Notes under the pieces: model-generated
Seen by the model: the letters and a program-made list of their open reading frames with translations, nothing else
Database searches by the model: none
Told to the model about the DNA's origin: nothing
Translations under genes and position numbers: made by a program
In this document: positions 16,706 to 24,932 of the stretch, one piece after another
Numbering within the stretch: position 1 is the stretch's first letter
Layout: the number at the start of each line of letters is the position of its first letter
Assembly: GCF_012034175.1 (NCBI RefSeq)
Contig: NZ_JAATEJ010000003.1
Span: 62,001-126,000 of the forward strand
Length of the DNA: 64,000 bases
Source of the DNA: Actinacidiphila epipremni
GTDB lineage: Bacteria > Actinomycetota > Actinomycetes > Streptomycetales > Streptomycetaceae
Direction of reading: 5' to 3'

Positions 16706-18832
16706 TCACCGGCGGCGCCACACCTGGGCGGGCGAACCGTCGCACTCCTGCGTACCGATGCCGGTGAGGACCGCGCCGAGGCCGGTGACGGCAAGGCACT
16801 TGGCGTCGGAGGCTTCGGCGAGACCGTCGCCGGCGGTCGCGTACCAGGTCTGGAGGCCGGAGGCCGAACAGGACGCCTGGAGGGCGGAGTCGGCGAAGCC
16901 GCCGGCCTGGAGGCACTGCGCGGTGGCCTTGTTGACCAGGTGGTAGCCGCCGGGTACGGCCGTCATGGTCCACATCGCGGCGTCGCCGCCGCACGAGCCG
17001 AGGGTGACGCCTTTGCCGAGCCCGGCAGCCCGCAGGCAACTGCCCTGGCTGCCGCTCTGGTACGCGTGCGGGTTGTCGTCGTCGCCGGGTGCGGAGGGCG
17101 CGGCCGGCGCGGTAGCCGTGCCCGGGGAGGTGGGGGTGCCGCTGCTCGACGGGTCGGCCGCCGCCGCCGTGCCGTCCGCCCGGCCCGCGCCCCGGGCCGC
17201 CGGGGACGGCGGCGCGGCGACGACGGCGGGTATCCGCGCCGGGCTCTGCCCCGGTGCGGTGGTGGAGGCGGCGGGCGGGGCGCCCGGCGTGCGCGGGGCC
17301 GAGGCCGCGGTGCGCGGGCCGCCCTCGGCGGCGGCGTGGTCGGGCGCGGAGTCGGGAAGGAGCTGGAGCAGCACGGGAGTTCCGGCGGCGAGCACGACGG
17401 GCACGGCGATGAGCAGCGCCACCCGCCGACGCCGCCTCGGCTTGCGCGCGGGCGGTACGGCGACGGTCACGGGCGGCGTCGCGTTCACCGCCGACGCGGC
17501 GCCCGCGCCGAGCTGCGACGCGGTGGGCCGCGCCCGGGCGACGAACCCGGCACGCTCGGCCAACGCGGCCATGACGGCCACGGGCCACCCGGGGAGTTCC
17601 CGCCCGGACGGCGACTGGGCGTCGGGGGCGGGGTGGGGTGCCGCGAGCTCACCGGCGCCGGGGCTGCTCGGGGCCGAGGCGGCGGGGGCTTCCGGGACTG
17701 CTGCCGCGAGCTTGCCAGGGCCCGGGCCGTGAGCGGCCGACGCGGCGGCGTCCGCGTGGACGGCCACGGTCGGCTCGCCGGCGCCCGGGCTGTCGGGGTC
17801 GGGGGTTCCCGCTGAGCCTGCGGAGCCCTCCGCAGTGATCGCGCCCCGCTCGTCCCGCCCGGCGTCGACGCCGGCCTCCCCTGCGCGCCCGCCCCCGGCG
17901 ACCTGCGCGCCCGCCGCCGACATGGCCCCGGCAAGTCCCGCCAGCCGCTCGCGCGCCAGCTCGGCCAACTCCCGTGCCGTGGGCCGGGCCGCCGGGTCGT
18001 TGTCGAGGCAGGAGGCGACGACGTCCGCCAACGCCCCGTCCACGGAGCGGAGTTCGTCGAGGTCCGGCTCGGAGTGGACGATGCGGTAGAGGACTTCGAG
18101 CCCGGCGCCCTCGCCGAACGGCGGGCGGCCCGTCGCCGCGTACGTGAGCAGCGAGCCGAGGGCGAAGACATCCGTCGCGGGCGTCAGGTCCTTGCTCGCG
18201 GCGGCCTGCTCCGGCGACATGTACGCGGGCGTGCCGACCACCGTGACCGTACCGGTGAGGTGGCTCTGCTCGGCGGCGCGGGCGATGCCGAAGTCGATGA
18301 GGGTGGCGCCCTCGGGCGTGAGCATCACGTTCGACGGCTTGAGGTCGCGGTGCACCATGCCGAGGTCGTGGACGCCGCACAGCCCCACCGCCAGGTGCCG
18401 CAGCAGCAGCCACACCGCGGGTACGGGCAGCGGGCGGCGGTGCAGGTCGAGCGCCTGGCCGAGGGTGAGGCCGGGGACGTACGCGGTCGCGCACCACGGC
18501 GGGCGGGCGTCGCGGTCGCTGTCGAGCAGCGGCGCGGTGACGTCGCCGGGCAGCCGGGCGAGGTTGTCCAGCTCGCGCCCGAAGCGCCGCAGGAACATCG
18601 GGTCCTCGGCGAAGTGCGGGTGCACCTGCTTGACGGCCGCGTACTCCCCGCCGACGAGCCCCAGGTAGACCCGGCCCATGCCGCCGGAGCCGAGCCGGCC
18701 GAGCAGCGGGATGTCGCCTATCCGGGCTGGGTCCTCGACCTTCAGCGCGCTGGCACCACTGCCGGCGAGGTCGAACTCCCGATCCGCCTGGTGCTGTTCG
18801 GCGTTGCGCGCTTCTGCCCCGTGCTCAGTCAC
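16706..18832 (-). CDS. receptor Ser/Thr protein kinase with extracellular ricin-B-like domain
   Basis: 708 residues from GTG 18832 (a TTG at 18883 is also possible). The Hanks-type kinase domain (about 42-300) is complete: GSGGMG loop, Lys68, HRDLKPSN (Asp163), DFGIAR (Asp180), [11 protein letters not shown] low-complexity juxtamembrane region (300-465) leads to one transmembrane helix (471-491) after a run of six basic residues. Outside are an Ala/Pro/Thr spacer and a beta-trefoil (about 580-708) with QxW-like repeats and Cys pairs ([24 protein letters not shown]), as in ricin-B lectins. The outer domain may sense a carbohydrate. This replaces the PASTA repeats of PknB. Confidence 0.9.
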   Translation of the reverse strand: MTEHGAEARNAEQHQADREFDLAGSGASALKVEDPARIGDIPLLGRLGSGGMGRVYLGLVGGEYAAVKQVHPHFAEDPMFLRRFGRELDNLARLPGDVTAPLLDSDRDARPPWCATAYVPGLTLGQALDLHRRPLPVPAVWLLLRHLAVGLCGVHDLGMVHRDLKPSNVMLTPEGATLIDFGIARAAEQSHLTGTVTVVGTPAYMSPEQAAASKDLTPATDVFALGSLLTYAATGRPPFGEGAGLEVLYRIVHSEPDLDELRSVDGALADVVASCLDNDPAARPTARELAELARERLAGLAGAMSAAGAQVAGGGRAGEAGVDAGRDERGAITAEGSAGSAGTPDPDSPGAGEPTVAVHADAAASAAHGPGPGKLAAAVPEAPAASAPSSPGAGELAAPHPAPDAQSPSGRELPGWPVAVMAALAERAGFVARARPTASQLGAGAASAVNATPPVTVAVPPARKPRRRRRVALLIAVPVVLAAGTPVLLQLLPDSAPDHAAAEGGPRTAASAPRTPGAPPAASTTAPGQSPARIPAVVAAPPSPAARGAGRADGTAAAADPSSSGTPTSPGTATAPAAPSAPGDDDNPHAYQSGSQGSCLRAAGLGKGVTLGSCGGDAAMWTMTAVPGGYHLVNKATAQCLQAGGFADSALQASCSASGLQTWYATAGDGLAEASDAKCLAVTGLGAVLTGIGTQECDGSPAQVWRRR

Positions 18833-18962
18833 GGGGCGCAGGTTACCCAAGGGATCGCAGATCCTGGAGGGCTTACGCCACAAGGTTGCAGGACCGCTAC
18901 CGCTCCTTGACGTGCGCGGGCGCGCTCGGCCCGGGCTCCGTGCGCCGCATCCGACTCCGGCG

Positions 18963-19625
18963 TCAACAGCCTTGCGCCGGGCTCCCGTTCGGCAGCGGGC
19001 GCCGCTGCACCGCGTCGGCCATGACCGCGGCGACGAGCTTGCCGGCCGCGTCCGCCGCCGCCCCCGTACCGGCCTCGCCCTCCGCGACGTGCCGGTCGGC
19101 GAAGTCCCGGTCGGCGAACAGGAGATGGCCGCCGCCGACGAGCGAGAGGGTGAGCGCGTCGATGTCCGCGTCGGCGGCGATCCGCCCGCGCGCCCGCTCC
19201 TCGGCCAGGTACGCCGAGACCGCCTCCGTCGCCTCGGCGAGGACCGCGATGCCGCCGCCGGGCCGGGCCTGGCGCAGCCGGGCGCGCAGTTCGTCGCGGA
19301 AGGTGATGAGCGGGATGATCGCGAGCGGGACGGGCCCGAAGAGCGTGCCGAGCGCGCGCGTGAGGTTGCCGGCGACGGTGCCGGTGCCGGCGGACTCCCG
19401 CAGGGCGTCGGCCTGTTCGGCCAGCCGCGCGGCGCGGTCGAGGACGAGGGCGGCGAGGAAGTCGTCGAAGTCGCTGAAGTGGCGATGCAGGACGCCCTTG
19501 GCGCAGCCCGCCTCGTCGGTGACGGCCCTGCTGGTCAGCCCGTTCGGCCCGGCCCGCAGGAGGACCCGCTCGGCGGCGTCGAAGAGCTGCTGCCGGGCGT
19601 CGCGCAGGTGCACTCCGGTGGGCAC
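18963..19625 (-). CDS. TetR-family transcriptional repressor
   Basis: 220 residues. The DNA-binding helix-turn-helix is at about residues 8-55: QLFDAAERVLLRAG, LTSRAVTDEAGCAKGVLHRHF. The C-terminal ligand/dimer domain is all-helical. I place the start at GTG 19625 because AAGGAG lies 8 nt upstream; ATG codons at 19673/19676 lack a ribosome site and approach the operators. It is divergent from the methyltransferase gene, with two matching palindromes between, so it very likely represses both itself and the methyltransferase. The inducer is unknown. Confidence 0.9.
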   Translation of the reverse strand: MPTGVHLRDARQQLFDAAERVLLRAGPNGLTSRAVTDEAGCAKGVLHRHFSDFDDFLAALVLDRAARLAEQADALRESAGTGTVAGNLTRALGTLFGPVPLAIIPLITFRDELRARLRQARPGGGIAVLAEATEAVSAYLAEERARGRIAADADIDALTLSLVGGGHLLFADRDFADRHVAEGEAGTGAAADAAGKLVAAVMADAVQRRPLPNGSPAQGC

Positions 19626-19681
19626 GGCGGCGGCTCCTTCCGCTCCTCGTCGTCTGTCGGCCCGCTCCCTCATCATTGCCG

Positions 19682-19718
19682 AGTGGGCGGTTGCCCACTA
19701 AGGTGGGCGCGTGCCCAC
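19682..19718. promoter_or_regulatory. two tandem TetR-type palindromic operators
   Basis: Site 1 is AGTGGGCGGTTGCCCACT (19682-19699), an 18-bp palindrome with a 4-bp centre. Site 2 is GTGGGCGCGTGCCCAC (19703-19718). Their centres are 20 bp apart, about two helical turns, so two dimers would bind the same face. They lie in the divergent gap between the TetR and methyltransferase genes. Confidence 0.85.
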
Positions 19719-19755
19719 TTTACCGCGAGAGCGGCGTCCACCTGCGGAGCAGCCC

Positions 19756-20595
19756 ATGCGACCTTCCTCTTCCGCGCCCGGCGACCCGGCGCCCGGCCCC
19801 TCCGTGCAGCCGCACAAGGCGCGGCACATGGCCGAGTCGTTCGGCGAGGACCCGGGCGGCTACGACGCGAGCCGCCCGGCGTATCCGGCGGAGCTGATCG
19901 CCCGCGTCGTCGCCGCGCTGCCTTCCCCGGAGTCCGGCGACGTCCTGGACGTGGGCTGCGGCACCGGTGTCGCCGCCCGGCAGTTCCAGGCCGCGGGCCG
20001 TACCGTCCTCGGCGTCGAACCCGACCCGCGCATGGCGGAGTTCGCCCGCTCGCGCGGACTGCCCGTCGAGGTCGCGACGTTCGAGGAGTGGCGCCCGGAA
20101 GGCCGTACGTTCGCGGGAGTCGTGGCCGCGCAGTCCTGGCACTGGGTGGACCCGGCGGCGGGCGCGGCCAAGGCGGCGCAAGTCCTGCGCCCCGGGGGCC
20201 GGTTGGCGGTCTTCGGCCATGTCTACGAGCCGCCGGCCGAGATCGCCGAGCCCTTCGCCGTTGCCTTCCGCCGCGCGGCCCCCGACTCCCCCTTCGCCCG
20301 AACCGGCCCCGCCCGCCGCCCCGTCGAGGCGTACCGGACCCTCTACGCGGGCTTCGCGGACGCGATCCGTACGACCGGCTCATTCGCCGAGCCCGAGCAG
20401 TGGCGCTACGACTGGCAGCGCCCGTACACCCGCGACGAATGGCTCGCCCTCCTGCCCACGACGGGCGGCCTCACCCGCCTCGCCCCCGCACAACTCGCCG
20501 ACGTGCTGGCCGCGGTGGGCACGGCGATCGACGCGCTGGGCGGCGCTTTCACCATGAGCTATACGACGCTGGCGACGGTCGCGGCCCGCCGCTGA
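19756..20595 (+). CDS. class I SAM-dependent methyltransferase
   Basis: 279 residues. The SAM-binding motif I is VLDVGCGTGVAARQF (about residues 62-76), followed by the acidic strand LGVEPDPRM and motif AAQSWHWVDP typical of the Methyltransf_11 group; a Trp-rich C-terminal domain follows. GGAG lies at 19745-19748, 8 nt before ATG 19756; a GTG at 19711 would lie inside operator 2. The methyl acceptor is unknown. Tight control by the adjacent TetR protein suggests it is induced by a small molecule that it may inactivate or make. Confidence 0.87.
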   Translation: MRPSSSAPGDPAPGPSVQPHKARHMAESFGEDPGGYDASRPAYPAELIARVVAALPSPESGDVLDVGCGTGVAARQFQAAGRTVLGVEPDPRMAEFARSRGLPVEVATFEEWRPEGRTFAGVVAAQSWHWVDPAAGAAKAAQVLRPGGRLAVFGHVYEPPAEIAEPFAVAFRRAAPDSPFARTGPARRPVEAYRTLYAGFADAIRTTGSFAEPEQWRYDWQRPYTRDEWLALLPTTGGLTRLAPAQLADVLAAVGTAIDALGGAFTMSYTTLATVAARR

Positions 20596-20631
20596 GGCGC
20601 CGGCGCTGCGCCCCGTACCCCGTGCGTGCCC

Positions 20632-21099
20632 TCAACTGCCGCAGGCGCAGCCGACGGTGGGAGTCTCGGGCTGTGCGGCTCCGGTGCAGCAGGTGTCGCT
20701 CTTGGCGAAGGTGTCGGCGTCGGACGTGACGACGTAGACCTCCCAGGGCTCGTTGCCGGGGGCGGTGACCCAGACCTTGTCCTGGAGGGCGTAGCAGCAG
20801 GTGGTGCCGTTCTCCTCGGAGGTGGTGAGGCCGGCCTGCCGGAGGCGGCGGGCCGCGGCGGCGACCTGGGCGGTGGAGTCGACCTCGACGCCGAGGTGGT
20901 CGAGCCGGGTGTCCTGGCCGCTCTCACCCGCGCCCTCGCCCGCGCCCTCGATGAGGACGAGCTTGAGCGGTGGCTCGGCGATGGCGAAGTTGGCGTAGCC
21001 GGGGCGGAGTTTGGCGGGCTGCGTATCGAAGAGCTTGGAGTAGAAGGCGACGGAGCCTTCGAGGTCGGCGACGCGCAGGGCGAGCTGGACGCGGGACAT
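20632..21099 (-). CDS. ArsI/CadI-family vicinal-oxygen-chelate metalloenzyme
   Basis: 155 residues with a glyoxalase/VOC fold (SRVQLALRVADLEGSVAFYS at the start). The neighbouring-Cys segment NGTTCCYALQDKVWV is the family mark; in ArsI these Cys bind trivalent organoarsenicals and nearby His/Glu residues hold Fe(II) for C-As bond cleavage. Possible ligands seen are His in DHLGVEV and Glu in PWEVYVV. The C-terminus adds four further Cys (TCCTG, GCACGS). AGGAGGGAG precedes ATG 21099. It is divergent from arsR with shared operator-like repeats, so it belongs to the arsenic locus. Cadmium-induced CadI is the alternative name. Confidence 0.87.
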   Translation of the reverse strand: MSRVQLALRVADLEGSVAFYSKLFDTQPAKLRPGYANFAIAEPPLKLVLIEGAGEGAGESGQDTRLDHLGVEVDSTAQVAAAARRLRQAGLTTSEENGTTCCYALQDKVWVTAPGNEPWEVYVVTSDADTFAKSDTCCTGAAQPETPTVGCACGS

Positions 21100-21126
21100 T
21101 GACGTCTCCCTCCTGATGGGCGTTGC

Positions 21127-21190
21127 ATCGACATCCGTCAATACAACAGGACACCCCCGAGGTTGCCATCTGGATCGACAAGCGTCAACA
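21127..21190. promoter_or_regulatory. direct-repeat operator candidate for ArsR
   Basis: ATCGACATCCGTCAATA (21127-21143) and ATCGACAAGCGTCAACA (21174-21190) match at 14 of 17 positions, 47 bp apart. They flank the divergent promoter region between the ArsI/CadI gene and arsR. The second copy ends 7 bp before the arsR ATG, suiting repression. Confidence 0.55.
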
Positions 21191-21197
21191 TAGACGC

Positions 21198-21584
21198 ATG
21201 TCGAAGTCAGAACTGGTCGTCCTGGGCCAGGACGCCGAGCCCGCGGCGTGCTGCTCGCCGATGGTGCGCGAACCGCTCGACGCGGCCGACGCCGTCGACC
21301 TGGCGCGGATGTTCAAGGCCCTCGCGGACCCCGTACGGCTCCGCCTGCTCTCGCTCATCGCCTCCCACGAGGGCGGCGAGGCGTGCGTATGCGACCTGAC
21401 CGGGCCGTTCGACGTGTCCCAGCCGACGATCTCCCACCACCTGAAGGTGCTGCGGGAGGCGGGCCTGGTCGGCAGCGAGCGGCGCGGCACATGGGTCTAC
21501 TACCGGGCGGTCCCGGGCGCCCTGGCCCGGCTGTCCGCACTGCTCGCCATCCCCCCGGCGGCGCGGCCCGGTACGCCGGCATGA
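21198..21584 (+). CDS. arsR: ArsR-type arsenite-responsive repressor
   Basis: 128 residues. The winged helix spans about 30-115: MFKALADPVRLRLLSLIA, then VCDLTGPFDVSQPTISHHLKVL and the GTWVYYR wing. Cys residues occur at ACCSP (about 16-17) near the N-terminus and at EACVCDL (about 61-63) next to the recognition helix, the place where classical ArsR binds As(III). ATG 21198 has almost no leader after the operator repeat, so the mRNA may be leaderless or very short. Its stop overlaps the aquaporin start (ATGA), beginning a three-gene operon. Confidence 0.92.
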   Translation: MSKSELVVLGQDAEPAACCSPMVREPLDAADAVDLARMFKALADPVRLRLLSLIASHEGGEACVCDLTGPFDVSQPTISHHLKVLREAGLVGSERRGTWVYYRAVPGALARLSALLAIPPAARPGTPA

Positions 21585-22312
21585 CCGAGCCCGTAACGCT
21601 GATGCGCCGGGCCGCGGCGGAGTGCATTGGCACCGGTGCGCTGGTCGCGGTGGTCGTCGGCTCCGGGATCCAGGCGGCGAGCCTGACGCAGGACGCCGGA
21701 GTGCAGTTGCTCGCCAATGCGCTGGCCACCGTCTTCGGCCTCGGCGTGCTCGTCGCCCTGCTCGGCCCGGTCTCCGGCGCGCACTTCAACCCGGTGGTGA
21801 CCCTCGCCGCGTGGTGGACCGGCCGGCCGGGCCTGCCGCCCCGGGAGGTCGCCGCGTACGTGGCCGCGCAGGTCGCAGGGGCCGTCGGCGGCGCGGTGCT
21901 GGCGGACGCGATGTTCGGGCAGCCGCTGGTGCGGTGGTCCGGGCACGACCGGTCGGCCGGGCACCTGTGGCTGGGCGAGGTCGTGGCGACGGCGGGCCTG
22001 GTGCTGCTGGTCGTCGGCCTCGGCAGGACCGGCCGGCAGCGTACGGCGCCGGTCGCGGTGGCCGCGTACGTAGGGGCGGCGTACTGGTTCACGTCGTCCA
22101 CGGGCTTCGCGAACCCCGCCGTGACGGTCGGCCGCGCCTTCTCCGACTCGTTCGCCGGGATAGCGCCGGGGTCGGTGCCGGCGTTCGTCGCCGCGCAGCT
22201 CGCCGGCGCGGTGGCGGGCCTCGCGCTGGCCTCCGCCCTCTTCGGCCGCCCCACCCCGCGGCCGGCCCCCGTACCCGCCGGCCACCGGCCTCCGATCGAA
22301 GGAACCCCGTGA
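21581..22312 (+). CDS. MIP/aquaporin-family channel of the ars operon
   Basis: 243 residues, six transmembrane helices plus two half-helices carrying the pore motifs GAHFNPVVT (first, NPV) and GFANPAVT (second, NPA). The MIP family conducts water, glycerol or metalloids. Overlap with arsR and arsC by 4 bp each shows one co-translated operon. By analogy with Sinorhizobium AqpS, which works with ArsC and replaces an arsenite pump, this channel probably lets arsenite leave the cell down its gradient. No ArsB or Acr3 pump is encoded in the locus. The altered first NPA motif occurs in divergent MIPs. Confidence 0.9.
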   Translation: MTEPVTLMRRAAAECIGTGALVAVVVGSGIQAASLTQDAGVQLLANALATVFGLGVLVALLGPVSGAHFNPVVTLAAWWTGRPGLPPREVAAYVAAQVAGAVGGAVLADAMFGQPLVRWSGHDRSAGHLWLGEVVATAGLVLLVVGLGRTGRQRTAPVAVAAYVGAAYWFTSSTGFANPAVTVGRAFSDSFAGIAPGSVPAFVAAQLAGAVAGLALASALFGRPTPRPAPVPAGHRPPIEGTP

Positions 22313-22782
22313 ACGCCGTGAACCCCGTGAACCCCCTGAAGCCCGTGAACGCCGTGAACCCCGTGAGCGCGTCCACCGTCCCCTCCGTGCTCTTCGTCTG
22401 CGTGCACAACGCGGGCCGGTCGCAGATGGCCGCGGCCTTCCTCACCCACCTGGCGGGCGACGCGGTCGAGGTCCGCTCGGCGGGCTCCGTACCGGCCGAC
22501 TCGGTGAACCCCGCGGTGGTCGAGGCGATGCGCGAGGCGGGCATCGACATCTCGGCGGAGGTCCCCAAGGTCCTGACCGCCGAGGCCGTCCAAGCCTCGG
22601 ACGTCGTGATCACGATGGGCTGCGGCGACACCTGCCCCGTCTTCCCGGGCAAGCGCTACCTCGACTGGCCCCTCCCCGACCCCGCGGGCCAAGACACCGC
22701 CGCCGTCCGCCCCATCCGCGACGCGATCCACGCCCGCGTCCTGGCCCTCCTGGCCGACCTGGGCGTCCCGCCCCTGAGCTGA
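22309..22782 (+). CDS. arsC: arsenate reductase, low-molecular-weight phosphatase type
   Basis: 157 residues. The P-loop CVHNAGRS (CX5R type) starts the fold (about residues 28-35). The later MGCGDTCPVFPG holds the Cys pair used for the thiol relay in thioredoxin-coupled ArsC, and DWPLPDPAG is the family's Asp loop. It reduces arsenate to arsenite, which the adjoining channel can release. GTG 22309 overlaps the aquaporin stop (GTGA), with AAGGA before it. The first 24 residues are an extra tail of repeated Asn-Pro-Val/Asn-Ala-Val units encoded by a short DNA repeat, not part of the enzyme fold; a later start is possible. Confidence 0.92.
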   Translation: MNAVNPVNPLKPVNAVNPVSASTVPSVLFVCVHNAGRSQMAAAFLTHLAGDAVEVRSAGSVPADSVNPAVVEAMREAGIDISAEVPKVLTAEAVQASDVVITMGCGDTCPVFPGKRYLDWPLPDPAGQDTAAVRPIRDAIHARVLALLADLGVPPLS

Positions 22783-22814
22783 GCCGGGCTCCAGCGCCCG
22801 GGCATGATGTCCAG

Positions 22815-23288
22815 GTGTTCTACGAGGACCTCAGCGCGTACACCTACCGGGACGAGGACACGTTCGACGACAGGGAGTCGTTCCGCGGCCTCTCGTACCG
22901 CCCCGCGTACACCCGCCTGAACGTCGGATGGCTGGAAGCGGGCAAGCCGTACCCGACGGGGCCCGTCCCGGCCGGCTTCCTGGACAAGCTGAGGGCCCTC
23001 CAGGAGGTCCAGTGGATGAACGTCTGCCTCGGCTTCCACGACTGCGACCTGTGCCCGGCGGAGCAAGCCCCGCAAGGCAACGGCGAGATACGCATCCCCG
23101 GCGAACCCGGCACCGCCTACGCGGCGCCCTTCCTGATCACCCACTACATCGCCGCCCACGGCTACCAGCCGCCCCCCGCCTTCATCACCGCCGTCCTCGC
23201 CGTCGACCTCCCCACCTGGTCCGCCACCCACTGGCCCGACGTCCCCTTCCCCTGGGTCCCGCCCGACGCGGAACGCCTGCTGGAGTAG
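22815..23288 (+). CDS. conserved hypothetical protein (aromatic-rich)
   Basis: 157 residues starting at GTG 22815. The N-terminus is rich in Tyr, Asp and Phe (FYEDLSAYTYRDEDTF), followed by LNVGWLEAG and a Cys-containing central block, CLGFHDCDLCPAE, with three Cys that could bind a metal. The C-terminal half contains HYIAAHGYQPP and TWSATHWPDVPFPW. Short proteins with this layout are common in Streptomyces but have no known function. It lies 33 bp after arsC on the same strand, so read-through is possible, yet nothing links it to arsenic. Confidence 0.8.
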   Translation: MFYEDLSAYTYRDEDTFDDRESFRGLSYRPAYTRLNVGWLEAGKPYPTGPVPAGFLDKLRALQEVQWMNVCLGFHDCDLCPAEQAPQGNGEIRIPGEPGTAYAAPFLITHYIAAHGYQPPPAFITAVLAVDLPTWSATHWPDVPFPWVPPDAERLLE

Positions 23289-23296
23289 GGCCTGGC

Positions 23297-23313
23297 GCCA
23301 TCGGGCCGATGGC
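23297..23313. terminator. palindrome between convergent genes
   Basis: GCCATCGG / CCGATGGC with a 1-bp centre, 9 bp after the stop of the preceding plus-strand gene. It could form a hairpin terminator for either strand; no T tract. Confidence 0.4.
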
Positions 23314-23720
23314 ACCTGCGACGCAGCCTCCGACCGCGGCTTGCCTGCGCCGCAGGTTGCGGCGAGCTTCCGTGCCAACTCTGCGGCGATGACGCCAATG
23401 TCGGGCTCGACGCCGTAGGCGTAGACCTTGAGCATGCCGGTGCCACGTTCGAGGAGCGTGGGGATCAGCGTCCCGCCGGGCCGGTGGACGACATCCCCTG
23501 TCAGCGCTGACTCCGCCTTGGCGCCGGACCAGCGCAGGTCCTTGTCGGTACGGCAGGAAGCGTCTGGTACCAGCGGTCCGCAGGATGTCCGCGAACAAGT
23601 CCACCGTGAGTACGGAAGGGTGCACGGGCCCAATCGTGGGGACAGACGTGCTCCTGCGGTACTGCCGGGCCGTAAGGCCAAGTAGCCGTCGGGGGACGGG
23701 CTGACGATCAGGTCATGAGG
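23314..23720 (-). pseudogene. broken third gene of the XRE/ATPase module
   Basis: ATG 23720 overlaps the stop of the upstream 139-residue gene and opens a protein (MPHDLIVSPSPDGYLAL). Coding character then moves to a second frame (about 23625-23555, VHPSVLTVDLFADILRTAG) and returns to the first (DKDLRWSGAKAESALTGD to VEPDIGVIAAELARKLAA, down to about 23320). Read together the pieces give one plausible cytoplasmic protein of about 130 residues. No in-frame stop occurs before the convergent gene, so the 3' end is also lost. At least two indels are needed. I do not recognise the family. Confidence 0.5.
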
Positions 23721-24132
23721 CATCGGCAGTTCCTTCGGGCCGGGCGGGGCGGGGGTTCCAGGGGTCGTGGAGTTGCCAGGTGTGGCCGCCGGGGTGGCCT
23801 TCGTACTCGCTGCAGCCGCCGTGGTCGGGGTGGGTGGCGAGGCAGTCGGGGAGGACGAGCAGCGTGTCGGGGATGCTGCCTTGGGGCCAGCGGCTCCACA
23901 CGGCCGTGTTGCCGGCGACATCGTGGACCAGAGCGTAGTGATAGCCCCCGGTGTGGGATTCGAGGGTGCAGCGCAGGTCGCGGATGTCCGCGGGATCGCC
24001 GTGGTGATCGCCGGTCCAGGCAAGTGCGGTTCGGGCGAGCGGGTCGGGCAGGACGGTCATCGCCGAGCAGATGGTCGGAGGGTCGGGCGTCGGGGCGCGG
24101 CCGTTCATGGGGATGGAGTCGGGGGCGGTCAC
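23713..24132 (-). CDS. hypothetical protein with Cys/His pairs
   Basis: 139 residues from GTG 24132, overlapping the stop of the ATPase gene (GTGA). Two short segments look alike: RCTLESHTGGYHYALVHD and GCSEYEGHPGGHTWQLHD, each with Cys, then His-x-Gly-x-His. This duplicated CxxxxxHxGGxH pattern suggests a small zinc-binding or structural repeat. Similar short proteins occur beside XRE/ATPase regulatory sets in Streptomyces. It is the second gene of a three-gene minus-strand operon whose last member is broken. No function is known. Confidence 0.7.
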   Translation of the reverse strand: MTAPDSIPMNGRAPTPDPPTICSAMTVLPDPLARTALAWTGDHHGDPADIRDLRCTLESHTGGYHYALVHDVAGNTAVWSRWPQGSIPDTLLVLPDCLATHPDHGGCSEYEGHPGGHTWQLHDPWNPRPARPEGTADAS

Positions 24133-24707
24133 GGCGTATCCCTGGGGGTGAGTGCGGATCGGTTGTGGATCACATCGACATACGTCCAGAGGCGGCCGGG
24201 GGAGGCGACGATGCCGCCTGGCCGGGCAGGGCAGCGCGTGGTGGATAACGACGTCTGCATCGGAGGAACTGGGATGGCCAGTCCCGCCCAGACGACCTTT
24301 CCGGCAGGCTCGGATTTCTCGAATCCCCAGTTCCCGTCAGTGAGCCCGGCGATGAGTTGCAGCCCGCGGCCGGTTTCGGCGTCGAGCGAGATCGGCCGCA
24401 GTTGCGGCAGCCGTTCGCTCTGATCCGCGACAGCAACGAACAGCCATTTCCAGGCGATCCACAAAGTCAGGGAGCACATACGGGCTGCGGGTCGGTCCTG
24501 CTGCTCGAACTCCTGCTCGTTGGGCTCACCGGTGTGACGAACGGCGTTGGTCGTCAGCTCGGAGACGATCGTGAGGGCGTCCCGGACGACCTCGTCCGTA
24601 AGGCTCCAGCCCTGGAGCACCTCGCACGCATGGCGTCGGGCGTGAGCTGGAGCAGACGGCAGGCAGGCCAAGTCCAGCCTGCTACCGAAGCGAAAGCCAG
24701 GAACCAT
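24129..24707 (-). CDS. anti-sigma/regulatory ATPase-like protein (HATPase_c)
   Basis: 192 residues. The GHKL-type ATPase fold is visible: helix with VRDALTIVSELTTNAVRHTG (N box, Glu and Asn for Mg-ATP), strand LFVAVADQS, and the G2-like TGRGLQLIAGL. The canonical DxGxG G1 box is reduced to VADQSERLPQLR, as in many Streptomyces orphan members. Relatives act as anti-sigma factors or as partners of XRE regulators. ATG 24707 follows GAGAGG at 8-nt spacing. It is divergent from the XRE gene, and that pairing is a frequent developmental regulatory module in this genus. Confidence 0.85.
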   Translation of the reverse strand: MVPGFRFGSRLDLACLPSAPAHARRHACEVLQGWSLTDEVVRDALTIVSELTTNAVRHTGEPNEQEFEQQDRPAARMCSLTLWIAWKWLFVAVADQSERLPQLRPISLDAETGRGLQLIAGLTDGNWGFEKSEPAGKVVWAGLAIPVPPMQTSLSTTRCPARPGGIVASPGRLWTYVDVIHNRSALTPRDTP

Positions 24708-24932
24708 GGTCAACACCTCTCGCCGATTCCCTGACGGCCGGCCGCTCGGGGCTGTCGACTGCTGGAGCTGTCGGCTGCTGGAGCCCCGCGGCGGGTGATG
24801 TCAGTGAAGGGCACCGGTGCGGGTGCCGACAGGAAGAGACGTGTGTGGTCCGCCTACCGAAAGGCGGAAAACTTTACGTATGCATTACCCGACAGCTGGT
24901 GCGATTGGGGACAGCGCCCTTACGTTCGGTGC

